The notes under the pieces: generated by a model
Told to the model about the DNA's origin: nothing
Database searches by the model: none
The model's input: the letters and a program-made list of their open reading frames with translations, nothing else
Assembly (NCBI RefSeq): GCF_900142995.1
Contig: NZ_FRCR01000004.1
Location: 62,001 to 126,000, forward strand
Direction: 5' to 3'
From: Caldanaerovirga acetigignens
Lineage (GTDB): Bacteria > Bacillota > Thermosediminibacteria > Thermosediminibacterales > Thermosediminibacteraceae
DNA length: 64,000 nucleotides
Shown here: piece after piece, positions 26,995-36,436 of the stretch
How the letters are laid out: each line of letters begins with the position of its first letter
Position numbering within the stretch: position 1 is the first letter of the stretch
Translations under genes and position numbers: made by a program

Positions 26995-28296
26995 TTATCT
27001 CCTTGCTTGAGCTGCTTTGGGAAAACCGAAAGCTATTGCTGCCAGGGCGAATATTCCAAGGAAGTAAGGATAATAAAGATAAGGTATAATCTCTACCGGC
27101 GACAGTTTCGCTATGCTTCCTGCCAAGAGAAGCTGGGCTCCGTAAGGGATGATGCCCTGCCATACGCACGAAAATATGTCGAGCAAGCTCGCGCTCCTCC
27201 TCGGATCGACGCCGTTTTCTTCGGCCAATTTCTTCGCCATCGGGCCCGTAATTACGATCGCAACGGTGTTGTTGGCCGTACAAATGTCCGCAACCGATAC
27301 CAGGGCACTTATGCCCAGTTCCGCTCCTTTGCGGCTCTTGATTTTTCGGCTAATCACATTTAAGAGGTAATCAATGCCTCCTGCTTCAGCAATCATCGCT
27401 GCAAGGCCACCTATCAAGAGCGAGAGGATGAATATCTCCTGCATGGACCCAAAGCCCTCGTACACTTTTTTGGTAAAATCAAGCAAAGTAAAGCTTCCAT
27501 CGGCAAGGCCTATTGCACCAGCCAAAACAATTCCTATCAAAAGCACGAGAAACACGTTAAGTCCCATCAATGCCAGCACAAGCACGAAAATATACGGCAG
27601 TATTTTTACAAAATTGTACTCCAATCCTTGAGGTATATTTCCCGTTGTACCAGAAAGCGCAAGTATTGCTATCGACAGCAGTGCTGCAGGTAATGCTATT
27701 TTGAAATTCATTATGAATTTGTCCTTCATCTCGCAACCCTGAGTACGGGTGGCGGCTATGGTGGTATCCGAAATCATTGAAAGGTTGTCGCCAAACATGG
27801 CGCCGCCCACCACAGTGCCCACAGCTACCGGCAAAGGTATCTGAGCTTTTATAGCCATATCGACGGCAATCGGACCTATAGCAGCTATCGTTCCCATGGA
27901 CGTCCCCATAGCCGTGGAAACAAAAGCAGCTATTAAAAATAATCCGGGCAGTATCATATTAGGCGGAATCACCGACAGCCCGAAGTTGACAGTGGAGTCG
28001 ACTCCTCCCATCGCTTTAGCTACCGTGGAAAAAGCCCCGGCAAGCAGGTAAATCATACACATTATTACGATGTTTGAATCTCCTACGCCTTTAATAAAGC
28101 TTTCCATCTTTTTATCCAAAGAACCCTTGAAGATGACAAATGCAACGACAATACCAGCCATAGCCGCTACCGGAGAAGGAATTTGGTAAAAGGCAAATTC
28201 AACGCCCTTGCTATTGAAATAAAGGCCGCTTCCCAAAAAAATTGCAAGGAATATCAAAAGAGGCAAAAGCGATATCGGCTTTTCCTTTTTCTTCAT
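26995..28296 (-). CDS. NhaC-family transporter, probable methionine or thiol-compound carrier
   Basis: 433-residue, about 11-helix membrane protein of the NhaC Na+/H+ antiporter superfamily. Signature segments: MFGDNLSMISDTTIAATRTQG around 170-190, STAMGTSMGTIAAIGP, and DICTANNTVAIVITGP. It is 26 bases downstream of methionine gamma-lyase in the same operon. NhaC-like proteins called MetT have been predicted as methionine transporters in other bacteria, so a role in methionine uptake or export of a degradation product fits better than plain sodium/proton exchange. That is inference from context. Confidence 0.85.
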   Translation of the reverse strand: MKKKEKPISLLPLLIFLAIFLGSGLYFNSKGVEFAFYQIPSPVAAMAGIVVAFVIFKGSLDKKMESFIKGVGDSNIVIMCMIYLLAGAFSTVAKAMGGVDSTVNFGLSVIPPNMILPGLFLIAAFVSTAMGTSMGTIAAIGPIAVDMAIKAQIPLPVAVGTVVGGAMFGDNLSMISDTTIAATRTQGCEMKDKFIMNFKIALPAALLSIAILALSGTTGNIPQGLEYNFVKILPYIFVLVLALMGLNVFLVLLIGIVLAGAIGLADGSFTLLDFTKKVYEGFGSMQEIFILSLLIGGLAAMIAEAGGIDYLLNVISRKIKSRKGAELGISALVSVADICTANNTVAIVITGPMAKKLAEENGVDPRRSASLLDIFSCVWQGIIPYGAQLLLAGSIAKLSPVEIIPYLYYPYFLGIFALAAIAFGFPKAAQARR

Positions 28297-28322
28297 CTAC
28301 ATCTCCTTTCTATTTCGAAAAA

Positions 28323-29510
28323 TTAAGCTTGCAAGCTTTCTTGAACCCGCCTTAAAGCCTGGTCCAAGTCCGCAATAATATCCTCCACATCCTCAATACC
28401 AACTGAAAGCCTCACAAGGCCATCTGTAATACCAGCTTTCAACCTTTCCTCTCTCGGCACTGGAGAATGCGTCATTGAAGCCGGATGCTGAATCAAAGAA
28501 TCCACGCATCCCAAACTCACCGCAAGGGTTATCAATTTAACGCTGTTCATTAAAACCTTGCCTGCCTCTATTCCGCCTTTGAGTTCGAAACTTATCATTC
28601 CACCGAACCCATCCATCTGCCTTTTGGCCAGCTCATGCTGCGGGTGGGAAGGAAGCCCTGGGTAGTATACCTTTTCTATCATCGGATGGTTCTCCAAATA
28701 TTCCGCCACCTTCTGAGCATTCTGGCAGTGACGGTCCATCCTGAGGCCCAGAGTCTTTATCCCCCTCAAAAGGAGCCATGCATCAAAGGGGCTGATTACT
28801 CCCCCGATATCCTTAAGATACGGCATCTTCATTTCGGTTATCAAATCCTTCGGTCCGACGATTATACCCGCAATTACATCTCCGTGGCCGCCTATATACT
28901 TGGTGGCGCTGTGGACCACAATGTCAACCCCGTGCTCGATGGGCCTTTGCAAGTATGGCGTCATAAAGGTGTTGTCGACGACCACCCTCGCACCCGCCCG
29001 GTGGGCTATTTCCGCCGTCTCCTTGAGGTCCACCAGCTTCAATGTGGGGTTGGCCGGAGTTTCCACATATACCACTTTGGTGTTGGGCTTAATGGCTTTT
29101 TCGAGATTCGAAAGGTCAGAAAGGTCAGTAAACGTAACTTCTATCCCGTATTTGGGAGCTATATGGCTCAAAAAGCTGTGGGTGCACCCGTAAAGGGTGT
29201 CGTTTGCTACTATGTGTTCCCCCTGCTTTAACAGGGTAAAGAGCACCGTAGAAATAGCTGCCATGCCGGAAGCAGTGGCTATAGCTGCCTCACCGCCTTC
29301 CAAAATCGCCATTTTTTCTTCCAGCTCAGTAACGGTGGGATTGCCTAGCCTGGTGTAAATATAACCTCCTTCTTCACCGGCGAAGCGCCTCGCACCCTGG
29401 TCGACATTTTCAAAAACGAAGGTCGAAGTTTGGTAAATCGGCGTAACATGGGCCCCGGTCACCGCGTCATGCTTTTGTCCGGCGTGAATGGCCTTTGTGT
29501 TAAAACCCAT
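28323..29510 (-). CDS. megL: Methionine gamma-lyase
   Basis: 395-residue PLP enzyme of the Cys/Met-metabolism family, cleaving methionine to methanethiol, ammonia and 2-oxobutyrate. The PLP lysine is in [12 protein letters not shown]. Cofactor contacts lie in [10 protein letters not shown] and [10 protein letters not shown]; the Cys of YGC corresponds to the active-site Cys that separates true gamma-lyases from cystathionine enzymes. The start is ATG 29510 with GGGAGGGAG upstream; the frame is open to 29543, but that would include the ribosome binding site. It has a sigma-54-type promoter 40 bases upstream and is followed by the NhaC-type transporter. Confidence 0.92.
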   Translation of the reverse strand: MGFNTKAIHAGQKHDAVTGAHVTPIYQTSTFVFENVDQGARRFAGEEGGYIYTRLGNPTVTELEEKMAILEGGEAAIATASGMAAISTVLFTLLKQGEHIVANDTLYGCTHSFLSHIAPKYGIEVTFTDLSDLSNLEKAIKPNTKVVYVETPANPTLKLVDLKETAEIAHRAGARVVVDNTFMTPYLQRPIEHGVDIVVHSATKYIGGHGDVIAGIIVGPKDLITEMKMPYLKDIGGVISPFDAWLLLRGIKTLGLRMDRHCQNAQKVAEYLENHPMIEKVYYPGLPSHPQHELAKRQMDGFGGMISFELKGGIEAGKVLMNSVKLITLAVSLGCVDSLIQHPASMTHSPVPREERLKAGITDGLVRLSVGIEDVEDIIADLDQALRRVQESLQA

Positions 29511-29551
29511 AAAAAACTCCCTCCCGAGTGATTTTCTACACAAAACTCTCT

Positions 29552-29568
29552 CGCAAAAACCGTACCAA
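29552..29568 (-). promoter_or_regulatory. Sigma-54 (-24/-12) promoter of the methionine gamma-lyase operon
   Basis: On the minus strand the sequence reads TTGGTACGGTTTTTGCG. The invariant GG and GC are exactly 12 bases apart, as required for RpoN promoters. The predicted start of transcription is near 29542, leaving a leader of about 30 bases with the ribosome binding site. A sigma-54 activator gene lies immediately upstream. Confidence 0.8.
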
Positions 29569-29597
29569 CGTTTCCGAGGCCTGATTTAGGCCTTTTC

Positions 29598-29613
29598 GGT
29601 AAATTTTTTTACC
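29598..29613. promoter_or_regulatory. Putative TyrR-type activator binding site
   Basis: Inverted repeat GGTAAA-TTTT-TTTACC about 45 bases upstream of the -24 element. It resembles the TGTAAA...TTTACA TyrR box but with a shorter spacer. A second palindrome, GGCCTGATTTAGGCC, lies at 29579-29593. Confidence 0.5.
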
Positions 29614-29655
29614 ATTCTGTCGATTTTTCTGGTTAATATCATTACCTTTGGTTAT

Positions 29656-31257
29656 TTATTTTACCATTTCCTCCGACCAGTAGGTTTCTTTCTTTATCCC
29701 GTACCTTTTCATCTTGTTCAAGACGGTAGCATGGGTCACCCCGAGCAGCTTTGCAGCTTCCCTTATGCTTTTCGACTTCGAGAGAGCTTCAAGAATTGCC
29801 CTTTTTTCGGCTTCCTCCACCGCTTCTTTCAGATTCTTACAGGGCGTTTTACCGCACGGCTTTCTGACGTAAAGGGAGTCACTCAATTCTTCTTCTTTTA
29901 ATACTAAATGTTCGACTCCGATGACTTCATCGTCACACAGATTTATGGCCCTCTCTACTACGTTTGAAAGCTCCCTCACGTTTCCTGGCCAGTCGTACTC
30001 CATAAGTTTTTTCATCGCTTCGGAGCTTATATCGTTAATCCTTTTACCCACCTTTTGGCTCAGCTTCTTTATTAAATGCCTCGCCAAAATCGGAATGTCT
30101 TCCTTCCGTTCCCTGAGGGGCGGTATGAAAATGGGAATGACATTTAGCCTATAATAAAGGTCCTCCCTGAACTGGCCTTCCTTCATGAGCTTTTCTAAGT
30201 CTCTGTTGGTAGCAGCAATGATGCGAACGTCCACGGGTATTTCTTCGTTCCCGCCTACCAGCCTAATTTTACCCTCCTGGAGCACCCGGAGGAGCTTCAC
30301 TTGCAGGTAGGTGGAAAGTTCACCTATCTCGTCCAGAAAAAGAGTACCTTTGTCGGCATATTTAAAAAGCCCCTGCTTTCCGCCTTTTTTTGCTCCCGTA
30401 AAAGCGCCTTCCTCGTAGCCAAATAGTTCGCTCTCTAGAAGCGTATCCGGAATCGCAGCACAGTTTACGGCGACGAAGGGCCTATTTTTCCTCGGACTTG
30501 CCATGTGAATGGAACGGGCGAAAAGTTCCTTGCCCGTCCCGCTTTCGCCTCTTATTAGCACGGTAGAATTACCTTTTGCGGCAATCTTTGCTATCTCCTT
30601 TACTCTTCTCATCTTCTCGCTTTCCCCAAGAATTTCCTCGAAGGTTATCACCGCCGGCTGGGCAAAGGAATATACTAGTTCCATCACGTTTTCAATATCC
30701 TGAAGCGACGCCACAACTCCCACAGGACTGCCGTCCTGGTCCAGGATGGGACGTCCCGAGGTTATATAGTGACTTTTGGTCTTTTGGTTGTTCAAAACGA
30801 TTTCCACATTGTCGTAACTTTCTCCAGTCCGCAAAGTTTTCAACATAGGTATGTCCGGAGCAAGTATTTCTGCGACAGGCCTTCCGATGGCTTCTTTAGC
30901 CTTGATTTTTAGTATTTTTTCTGCTGCCGGATTGAACGCCGTAATTATGCCGTTCTTGTCGATGGCGATTATGCCTTCAACCGTGGCATCCAAAACGGCT
31001 TTTATTTCTCTTTCCTTTTTCTCCTGAGGCATCATTTTTATCTTTTCAACTTCCAACACATCTTTTTCCTGAAGCAGTTGCTCTTTCAAAAGGTCGTAAG
31101 AAAGGCCTTCGGCCTTTTCTATTTTCAAAAAGGCTAATCCGGGTGCCACTTCCATAGCCTTCAGGTTTATGCTGTGCCTGTAAAGTATTTTTAAAATGTC
31201 GAGGGCCATACCAACCCTATCTTTGGTCTTAACCACAAAACAAATTGTTTCGCCCAT
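29656..31257 (-). CDS. ACT-PAS-AAA+ sigma-54 activator (TyrR type)
   Basis: 533-residue enhancer-binding protein. N-terminal ACT domain about 1-70 ([20 protein letters not shown]) that likely binds an amino acid, then a PAS domain about 78-190 ([22 protein letters not shown]). The AAA+ domain about 205-440 has [11 protein letters not shown] (Walker A), the sigma-54 contact loop GAFTGA intact, and [11 protein letters not shown] (Walker B). It ends in a Fis-like helix-turn-helix ([23 protein letters not shown]). It lies between the MetP/MetS-like transporter and the methionine gamma-lyase operon, so it probably responds to methionine or a related amino acid. Confidence 0.93.
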   Translation of the reverse strand: MGETICFVVKTKDRVGMALDILKILYRHSINLKAMEVAPGLAFLKIEKAEGLSYDLLKEQLLQEKDVLEVEKIKMMPQEKKEREIKAVLDATVEGIIAIDKNGIITAFNPAAEKILKIKAKEAIGRPVAEILAPDIPMLKTLRTGESYDNVEIVLNNQKTKSHYITSGRPILDQDGSPVGVVASLQDIENVMELVYSFAQPAVITFEEILGESEKMRRVKEIAKIAAKGNSTVLIRGESGTGKELFARSIHMASPRKNRPFVAVNCAAIPDTLLESELFGYEEGAFTGAKKGGKQGLFKYADKGTLFLDEIGELSTYLQVKLLRVLQEGKIRLVGGNEEIPVDVRIIAATNRDLEKLMKEGQFREDLYYRLNVIPIFIPPLRERKEDIPILARHLIKKLSQKVGKRINDISSEAMKKLMEYDWPGNVRELSNVVERAINLCDDEVIGVEHLVLKEEELSDSLYVRKPCGKTPCKNLKEAVEEAEKRAILEALSKSKSIREAAKLLGVTHATVLNKMKRYGIKKETYWSEEMVK

Positions 31258-31296
31258 ATTATCACCTCAAGGAAGCAGGTCTTGAGAAAGTAAAAC

Positions 31297-31330
31297 GCAG
31301 AAAGGAGCTGCACGTTTGCAGCTCCTTTTA
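31297..31330. terminator. Hairpin terminator between metS-like and the TyrR-type gene
   Basis: Perfect 12-bp stem AAAGGAGCTGCA/TGCAGCTCCTTT with a four-base loop. The T run on the minus side is weak, so termination may be partial. Confidence 0.7.
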
Positions 31331-31341
31331 AATTAATAAAT

Positions 31342-31443
31342 TTATTTCGCCTGATACTTTACTAGATTGCTCAGAGTAATGTAGCAACCTCCAAGTATCA
31401 CTGCCCATGCCAATATCATGAAAAACAAAGCACCGCCTGACAT
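31342..31443 (-). CDS. metS: MetS-like small subunit of Na+:methionine/alanine symporter (33 aa)
   Basis: A 33-codon gene found by reading the gap after the symporter. It starts MSGGALFFMILAWAVI and continues with one hydrophobic helix, ending in a short polar tail (LVKYQAK). A strong GGAGG lies eight bases before the ATG. Single-helix partners of this size encoded directly after an NSS-family symporter are the hallmark of the Corynebacterium MetPS pair, where MetS is needed for transport. It is too short for most gene finders. Confidence 0.82.
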   Translation of the reverse strand: MSGGALFFMILAWAVILGGCYITLSNLVKYQAK

Positions 31444-31463
31444 TTTCTTGCCCTCCTTCGGCA

Positions 31464-33044
31464 TTAAGCATTTATGCTCTTCTGCACTTGAGCGCTCTTA
31501 CCGTACTTTCTCTGTATAGTGTAATACGCTTCGATGAATCCTAAAGTTAGGATTCCAACAAGCAGCAGGCGCGCTCCTTGAACCCACGGGACAAGGACTG
31601 GCGTTCCTTCAACAAAGCTAGGTACCCATTTGAAATAACCGCTCTCGATATAACTCTTTGTCGAGAAAATTAGCAGCACAGCAATTGTAATAGGAGTAAT
31701 ATACTTTATCATCAAGTTGAAGAAAGAAGACGACAATTTCCAATGGCTTCCGGAGTTTATTTCCTGGAGGGTCTTCTTCTCACCGAACAGCCAGCCAACT
31801 ACTATTGCTTCCAAAAGGCCTACCACTACAAGGAAATAGCTGCCCACCCAGTTGTCCAGTTCTGTGAGGAAAGCAAGGTCGGCAGTTTTGGTCACGATCG
31901 GTTCTAGTGCTGACGGCAGTCCCACCACTATATAAAAACCGAATACCAATATAGCAGCCAATTTTCTCGGCACGCTTAGGTCTTCTTCAAGGATGGTTAT
32001 CAGGTAGTTGTACATCGCAATCGCCGACGTAAAACCTGCAAAGAACAATACCAAAAACCAGAAAGCGCCAAAAAACTGTCCCCCTGGCATCATCCTGAAT
32101 ACGTTTGGAAGCGCTATAAACGAAAGCCCAACGCCACCCGCTATGCCTTCAGGGCCAAGAAAAGTAAAGGCTATCGGTATCGCGATGGTACCGCCCAGGA
32201 TCACTTCTGCAAATTCATTCAAAAACACCGTAGTAGTTGCCGAAAGAACTATGTCGTCATCGGGTTTCAAGTAAGATGCATAGTTTTGGATTATTCCCAT
32301 TCCAAGGGATAAGGTGAAGAATATCTGACCTGCAGCCGCCAATGCCGATTCCCATTTGAGTTCATTCCACTTCGGACTCCAGAGATAGTCGAGTCCTTTT
32401 ATGGGAGACCAATCGGGGTTTACCGGCGAACCTAAGGTCAAAGCCCTTACAATAAGGATTAGTCCGAATAGGTAAAGAAGCGGCATCATAACTTTTGCCC
32501 ATGCTTCAATACCTTTTTGAACTCCGCGAGCAAGGGCATAAGCAAGCATAGCCAGAGCCAAAGCCCAGAATCCAAGGGACATCACTGGATTTTGAATATA
32601 ACTTACAAAAACTTCTCCTGTAGACTTAGCCGCGTCCATGTAGCCGCCCGTCAATGAAAGATAAGAATACCCAAGAGTCCAACCTATTATCTGCGTATAA
32701 TAAGCATTTACCAAAGTTGTCACTGAAAACACAAGCATTCCTACAAGCGCTCCCAAGAAGGCCGCAGTTGCATGCCCTACTTTCTCCCGTGCCTGCAGGT
32801 AGGTCATGCAGCCTACGGTGCCGTGGCCGTATTTTCCACCGAACCGGCCCTGCATCCATTCTACATAAATAAGAGGAATTCCAAGAAGGAGCAATGCAGC
32901 AAAGTAAGGAAGCATGAAAGCGCCGCCGCCGTTTTTGGCGACCTGGTAGGGAAACCGCCAGAAGTTGCCAAGGCCTATAGCGTTCCCGGCCATTGCAAGG
33001 ATGAGTCCTAATTTTGTACCCCAATTTTCCCTGTTATTTGCCAT
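31464..33044 (-). CDS. metP: Na+:neurotransmitter symporter family transporter (MetP-like)
   Basis: 526-residue, about 12-helix member of the NSS family. The N-terminal signature LAMAGNAIGLGNFWRFPYQV holds the unwound first helix that binds substrate and sodium; GGGAFMLPY follows. Further conserved parts are FFTLSLGMGIIQNYASYL and FAGFTSAIAMYNYLI. The MetS-like micro-gene follows by 20 bases and the amino acid-degrading island lies downstream, so methionine and/or alanine is the most likely substrate. ATG start with GGGAGG; sigma-A promoter upstream. Confidence 0.9.
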   Translation of the reverse strand: MANNRENWGTKLGLILAMAGNAIGLGNFWRFPYQVAKNGGGAFMLPYFAALLLLGIPLIYVEWMQGRFGGKYGHGTVGCMTYLQAREKVGHATAAFLGALVGMLVFSVTTLVNAYYTQIIGWTLGYSYLSLTGGYMDAAKSTGEVFVSYIQNPVMSLGFWALALAMLAYALARGVQKGIEAWAKVMMPLLYLFGLILIVRALTLGSPVNPDWSPIKGLDYLWSPKWNELKWESALAAAGQIFFTLSLGMGIIQNYASYLKPDDDIVLSATTTVFLNEFAEVILGGTIAIPIAFTFLGPEGIAGGVGLSFIALPNVFRMMPGGQFFGAFWFLVLFFAGFTSAIAMYNYLITILEEDLSVPRKLAAILVFGFYIVVGLPSALEPIVTKTADLAFLTELDNWVGSYFLVVVGLLEAIVVGWLFGEKKTLQEINSGSHWKLSSSFFNLMIKYITPITIAVLLIFSTKSYIESGYFKWVPSFVEGTPVLVPWVQGARLLLVGILTLGFIEAYYTIQRKYGKSAQVQKSINA

Positions 33045-33079
33045 ACGAACCCTCCCTTTAAAAATTATATTTGAGTTAA

Positions 33080-33108
33080 ATTATACATAAGAAATATTCC
33101 CTTTTCAA
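33080..33108 (-). promoter_or_regulatory. Sigma-A promoter of metP-metS
   Basis: On the minus strand TTGAAA, 17 bases, TATAAT, about 36 bases before the start codon. This transporter unit is therefore not obviously sigma-54 dependent, unlike the lyase operon. Confidence 0.65.
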
Positions 33109-33195
33109 GACAATTATCTTACCTTTGAACAATTGAATAAAATGGTTGCTTTTAAAAATATTCTATAACTTTTTACCAAAAAAATATCAAACGAT

Positions 33196-33777
33196 TCATA
33201 TCACACCCATGTCCCACCCTCTTTCAAAAGCCGTTATATTTACATCGACATATTTTTCAGGTACGACCTCTCTTATTACACTTATTAAAGCATCTTTGGG
33301 CCATCCCATGACTTTAGCCAAGACACCTACTAATACCATATTTTGAGCCCTCATCTCCCCGCATTCTTTTGCAATGCCAACCGCATCTACCAGTATCATA
33401 TTTTCTATTTTTTCCTTTAGTCGCTCCACGATATCAGCGGGATACTCCTCCTTGCCTATCAATACCGATGCCGGGGGCATCTCAAGGTCATTGACTATGA
33501 GAGTGCCTTCCGGTGCAAGATACTCCACGTACCTTACCGCCTCGAGCTTTTCAAAAGCTAATAGTACATCCGCCTTTCCTTTTTCGATGAGTGGCGAATA
33601 AACCTTCTCGCCATATCTTATCTGAGTTACCACACTTCCTCCTCTTTGGGCCATCCCGTGAACCTCGGACATCTTAACATCGTAGCCAAGATTAACTAAA
33701 ACAGTGGTTATAACCTTCCCAGCTAAAATCGTCCCTTGCCCGCCAACACCTGAAATGAATATGTTTTTTACCGCCAT
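33196..33777 (-). CDS. iorB: Indolepyruvate:ferredoxin oxidoreductase, beta subunit
   Basis: 193-residue gamma/beta-type subunit of a 2-oxoacid:ferredoxin oxidoreductase. Signature SGVGGQGTILAGKVI at the N-terminus, then EVHGMAQRGGSVVTQIR, with AQNMVLVGVLAKVMGWP near the C-terminus. With IorA it oxidatively decarboxylates aryl- and probably branched-chain 2-oxoacids to acyl-CoA, reducing ferredoxin. The start overlaps the iorA stop (TAATG). Last gene of the fermentation operon. Confidence 0.94.
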   Translation of the reverse strand: MAVKNIFISGVGGQGTILAGKVITTVLVNLGYDVKMSEVHGMAQRGGSVVTQIRYGEKVYSPLIEKGKADVLLAFEKLEAVRYVEYLAPEGTLIVNDLEMPPASVLIGKEEYPADIVERLKEKIENMILVDAVGIAKECGEMRAQNMVLVGVLAKVMGWPKDALISVIREVVPEKYVDVNITAFERGWDMGVI

Positions 33778-35531
33778 TATTCATCACCTGCCTTTTCTAT
33801 TGCGCCGAAAGGACAAACCTGGGCGCATACCGCGCACCCAACGCAGCTCAAGGGGCTAATGAACAGCCTCTCGTCTTTGACCTGGATCGCAGGACATCCA
33901 AGCCTCAAGCATATTTTGCACTTCCTGCACTTTTTCTCATTTACAGCATAGAGTCCCTTTGGTCCTTTCCCTTTCAGTAACGCACAGGCTCTTCTCGCTA
34001 TTATCACGCTCGGACCGTCTTTGTATTTCATTGCCTCTTTTACCGCGCCTTCTACCGCTTTCAAATCGTAAGAATCTACCACAACCACCTTTTCGACGCC
34101 AATAGCCCTGCAAATTGCTTCCAGAGATACCGCTGGAGCTGGTTCTTCTTTTGCGTTGTACCCCGTGCCGGGATGGTGCTGGTGGCCGGTCATTGCAGTA
34201 ATACTGTTATCTACAATTATATTTATGGTGTTGCTCCGGTTATATACCGCATCCATTAGGGACGTAATGCCCGAATGCAGGAAAGTGGAATCTCCGATGA
34301 CTGTTATCACTGTAGCATCTTCTCCGTTAACCTCAAAAGCCTTTTTAAATCCGTGCCCCATGCTTATGCTGGCACCCATGCACAGGATGCTGTCGATGGA
34401 CTCCAATGGAGGAAGCACACCCAGGCTATAACACCCAATATCGCTGGTCACTACCGCTTTCATCTTTTTTAGAACGTAGAAAACACCCCTATGCGGGCAT
34501 CCTGGACATAACACTGGAGGCCTTGGAGGCAGTTGAGCATATAGTCCGAGGTCATTATTCTGCCTTTCCCCTTTAAGTTTTTCCCTGAGTATCTCAGAGG
34601 TTAATTCACCAATTTCCGGAATTAGCTCCTTGCCCTTTACCTTGAATCCCATCGCCTCTATCAGGTTTTCGAGGTACGGATCTAGCTCCTCAACCACATA
34701 GAGCTCCTTTACCTTTTCTGCAAAAGCAGCGATGAGTTTTTTGGGAAGGGGGAAGGTCATCGTGAGCTTCAGCACACTTACTTCATTGCCAAAGACTTCC
34801 TTTACGTACTGGTAACTGATACCGCTCGTTATTATTCCTATTTCACTATTTTTTCCCCACTCTACCTTGTTGTAAGGGAACTGTTCGCTAAAATCTTCGA
34901 GTGCTTTAAGTCTTTCCTTTAAATTAATTCTTCTTTTCCTTGCAAATCCGGGGATCATGGCAAATTTTCCCGGATTCTTGGAATAAGGCTTCACACCAAA
35001 AGAACTTCTCTCCCCCAACTGGACAACGCTTCTGCTGTGCGAAATGCGCGTTGTTGTCCTGAAAAGAACCGGGGTATCAAACATCTCGCTTATTTTCAAA
35101 GCTTCGCCAATCAGGTCTTTTGACTCCTGACTGTCAGAAGGTTCCAACATGGGAATTTTCGCAAAGGGGGCAAAATTTCTGTTGTCCTGTTCATTTTGGG
35201 AGCTGTGCATACCCGGGTCATCGGCAGTTACAATGACAAGACCTCCATTAACTCCAGTGTATGCCAGAGTAAAAAGGGGATCAGCCGCCACATTCAAACC
35301 CACGTGCTTCATCGAAACTACAGCCCTTGCGCCGGCCATAGAAGCTCCTGCTGCAGCTTCGAGGGCCACCTTTTCGTTTGGAGCCCATTCAGCGTATATT
35401 TCGGGGTATTTTGCTATATTTTCCAATATTTCAGTGCTGGGAGTTCCCGGATAGGCAGATGCAAAACTTACTCCGAATTCATAAGCACCTCTGGCTATCG
35501 CCTCGTTTCCGGTAAGAAATGCTTTCTTCAA
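33777..35531 (-). CDS. iorA: Indolepyruvate:ferredoxin oxidoreductase, alpha subunit
   Basis: 584-residue catalytic subunit. The pyrimidine-binding half begins LTGNEAIARGAYEFGVSFAS and has AYPGTPSTEIL. The thiamine diphosphate half has LCPGCPHRG, SDIGCYSLG, CMGASISMGHG and GDSTFLHSGI. The C-terminus carries two 4Fe-4S motifs, CRKCKICLRLGCPAI and CVGCAVCAQVCPFGA. TTG start overlapping the ptb stop with GAGGTGA upstream. Its place after leucine dehydrogenase, buk and ptb suggests that leucine, valine and isoleucine 2-oxoacids are substrates in addition to aromatic ones. Confidence 0.95.
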   Translation of the reverse strand: MKKAFLTGNEAIARGAYEFGVSFASAYPGTPSTEILENIAKYPEIYAEWAPNEKVALEAAAGASMAGARAVVSMKHVGLNVAADPLFTLAYTGVNGGLVIVTADDPGMHSSQNEQDNRNFAPFAKIPMLEPSDSQESKDLIGEALKISEMFDTPVLFRTTTRISHSRSVVQLGERSSFGVKPYSKNPGKFAMIPGFARKRRINLKERLKALEDFSEQFPYNKVEWGKNSEIGIITSGISYQYVKEVFGNEVSVLKLTMTFPLPKKLIAAFAEKVKELYVVEELDPYLENLIEAMGFKVKGKELIPEIGELTSEILREKLKGERQNNDLGLYAQLPPRPPVLCPGCPHRGVFYVLKKMKAVVTSDIGCYSLGVLPPLESIDSILCMGASISMGHGFKKAFEVNGEDATVITVIGDSTFLHSGITSLMDAVYNRSNTINIIVDNSITAMTGHQHHPGTGYNAKEEPAPAVSLEAICRAIGVEKVVVVDSYDLKAVEGAVKEAMKYKDGPSVIIARRACALLKGKGPKGLYAVNEKKCRKCKICLRLGCPAIQVKDERLFISPLSCVGCAVCAQVCPFGAIEKAGDE

Positions 35532-36436
35532 AAATCTTCACCTCGCTTAATAAGACATGCTAAAACTATTGACATCAATTTGGAAAGGGGTGAATCCGCA
35601 CGCGACGGCAGGACTATCGGTGCCTTTGCTCCGACGACTATACCCGCCATAAGACCCCCTGCAAGAAATGTCATGGATTTTCCCAAAGCATTGCCCGTCT
35701 CAATATTGGGGACCAGGATTAGGTCGGCTTTGCCTGCTACCGGGCTTTTTATACCCTTGTGCAAAGCCGCTTCCTCACTTACGGCGTTGTCTAAGGCCAA
35801 GGGGCCATCTATCAAAGCGCCTTTTATCTGGTTTCTTTCCGCCATTTTCGCGATGATAGCGGCATCTACCGAAGACTGCATCTTAAAAGAAACGGCCTCC
35901 ACCGCAGAGAGCACGGCTACTTTTGGTTCGGAATAACCGATAGCTCTTAAGGCTCTTATTGCATTTTTCAGGATGGAAATCTTTTCTTCGAGGTTTGGCG
36001 CGATATTTACGCCGCCATCGGTCACGAAAATTATCCTGTCGAAATTGGGCACTTCAAAGGCCGCCAGATGGCTTAGAAGCTCGCCAGTCCTCAAACCAAA
36101 ATCGGGATTTAGGACAGCCTTCATGAAAACGGCAGTATCAATCACCCCCTTCATGAGCACATCGGCTTTGTTTTCCCGAACCAAGCGAACACCGGTAAAG
36201 GGAGTTTCCTCCGCCGAACAATCTACAATTTCGACATTTTCAAAAGAAAATCCTGCTCTCAGCGCCTCTCTTTGAATTTTTTCTTTTTCCCCGACTAAAA
36301 TCGGCTCGATTATCCCCTCGTTACAGGCATCCTTGATGGCTTCCAATACTACGGCATCGGCGGCCTGTACTACACTTATGCGCAAAGGGGGGAAGTTTCT
36401 CAATTTTTCCAGCATATCGGTAAATTTTTTAAACAT
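35528..36436 (-). CDS. ptb: Phosphate butyryltransferase
   Basis: 302-residue acyltransferase converting butyryl- or branched acyl-CoA plus phosphate to acyl phosphate. Typical segments are RISVVQAADAVVLEAIKDA, GEKEKIQREAL, DVLMKGVIDTAVFMKAVL and LILVPNIETGNALGKSM. The start is ATG 36436 with GGGGAGG nine bases upstream and overlaps the end of buk. The longer frame to 36475 lies inside buk and lacks a ribosome binding site. It supplies the acyl phosphate for butyrate kinase. Confidence 0.94.
   Translation of the reverse strand: MFKKFTDMLEKLRNFPPLRISVVQAADAVVLEAIKDACNEGIIEPILVGEKEKIQREALRAGFSFENVEIVDCSAEETPFTGVRLVRENKADVLMKGVIDTAVFMKAVLNPDFGLRTGELLSHLAAFEVPNFDRIIFVTDGGVNIAPNLEEKISILKNAIRALRAIGYSEPKVAVLSAVEAVSFKMQSSVDAAIIAKMAERNQIKGALIDGPLALDNAVSEEAALHKGIKSPVAGKADLILVPNIETGNALGKSMTFLAGGLMAGIVVGAKAPIVLPSRADSPLSKLMSIVLACLIKRGEDF

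Noticed and set aside
35196-35936. 246-codon plus-strand frame
   Set aside because: Shadow of iorA and ptb on the other strand; composition is not protein-like.
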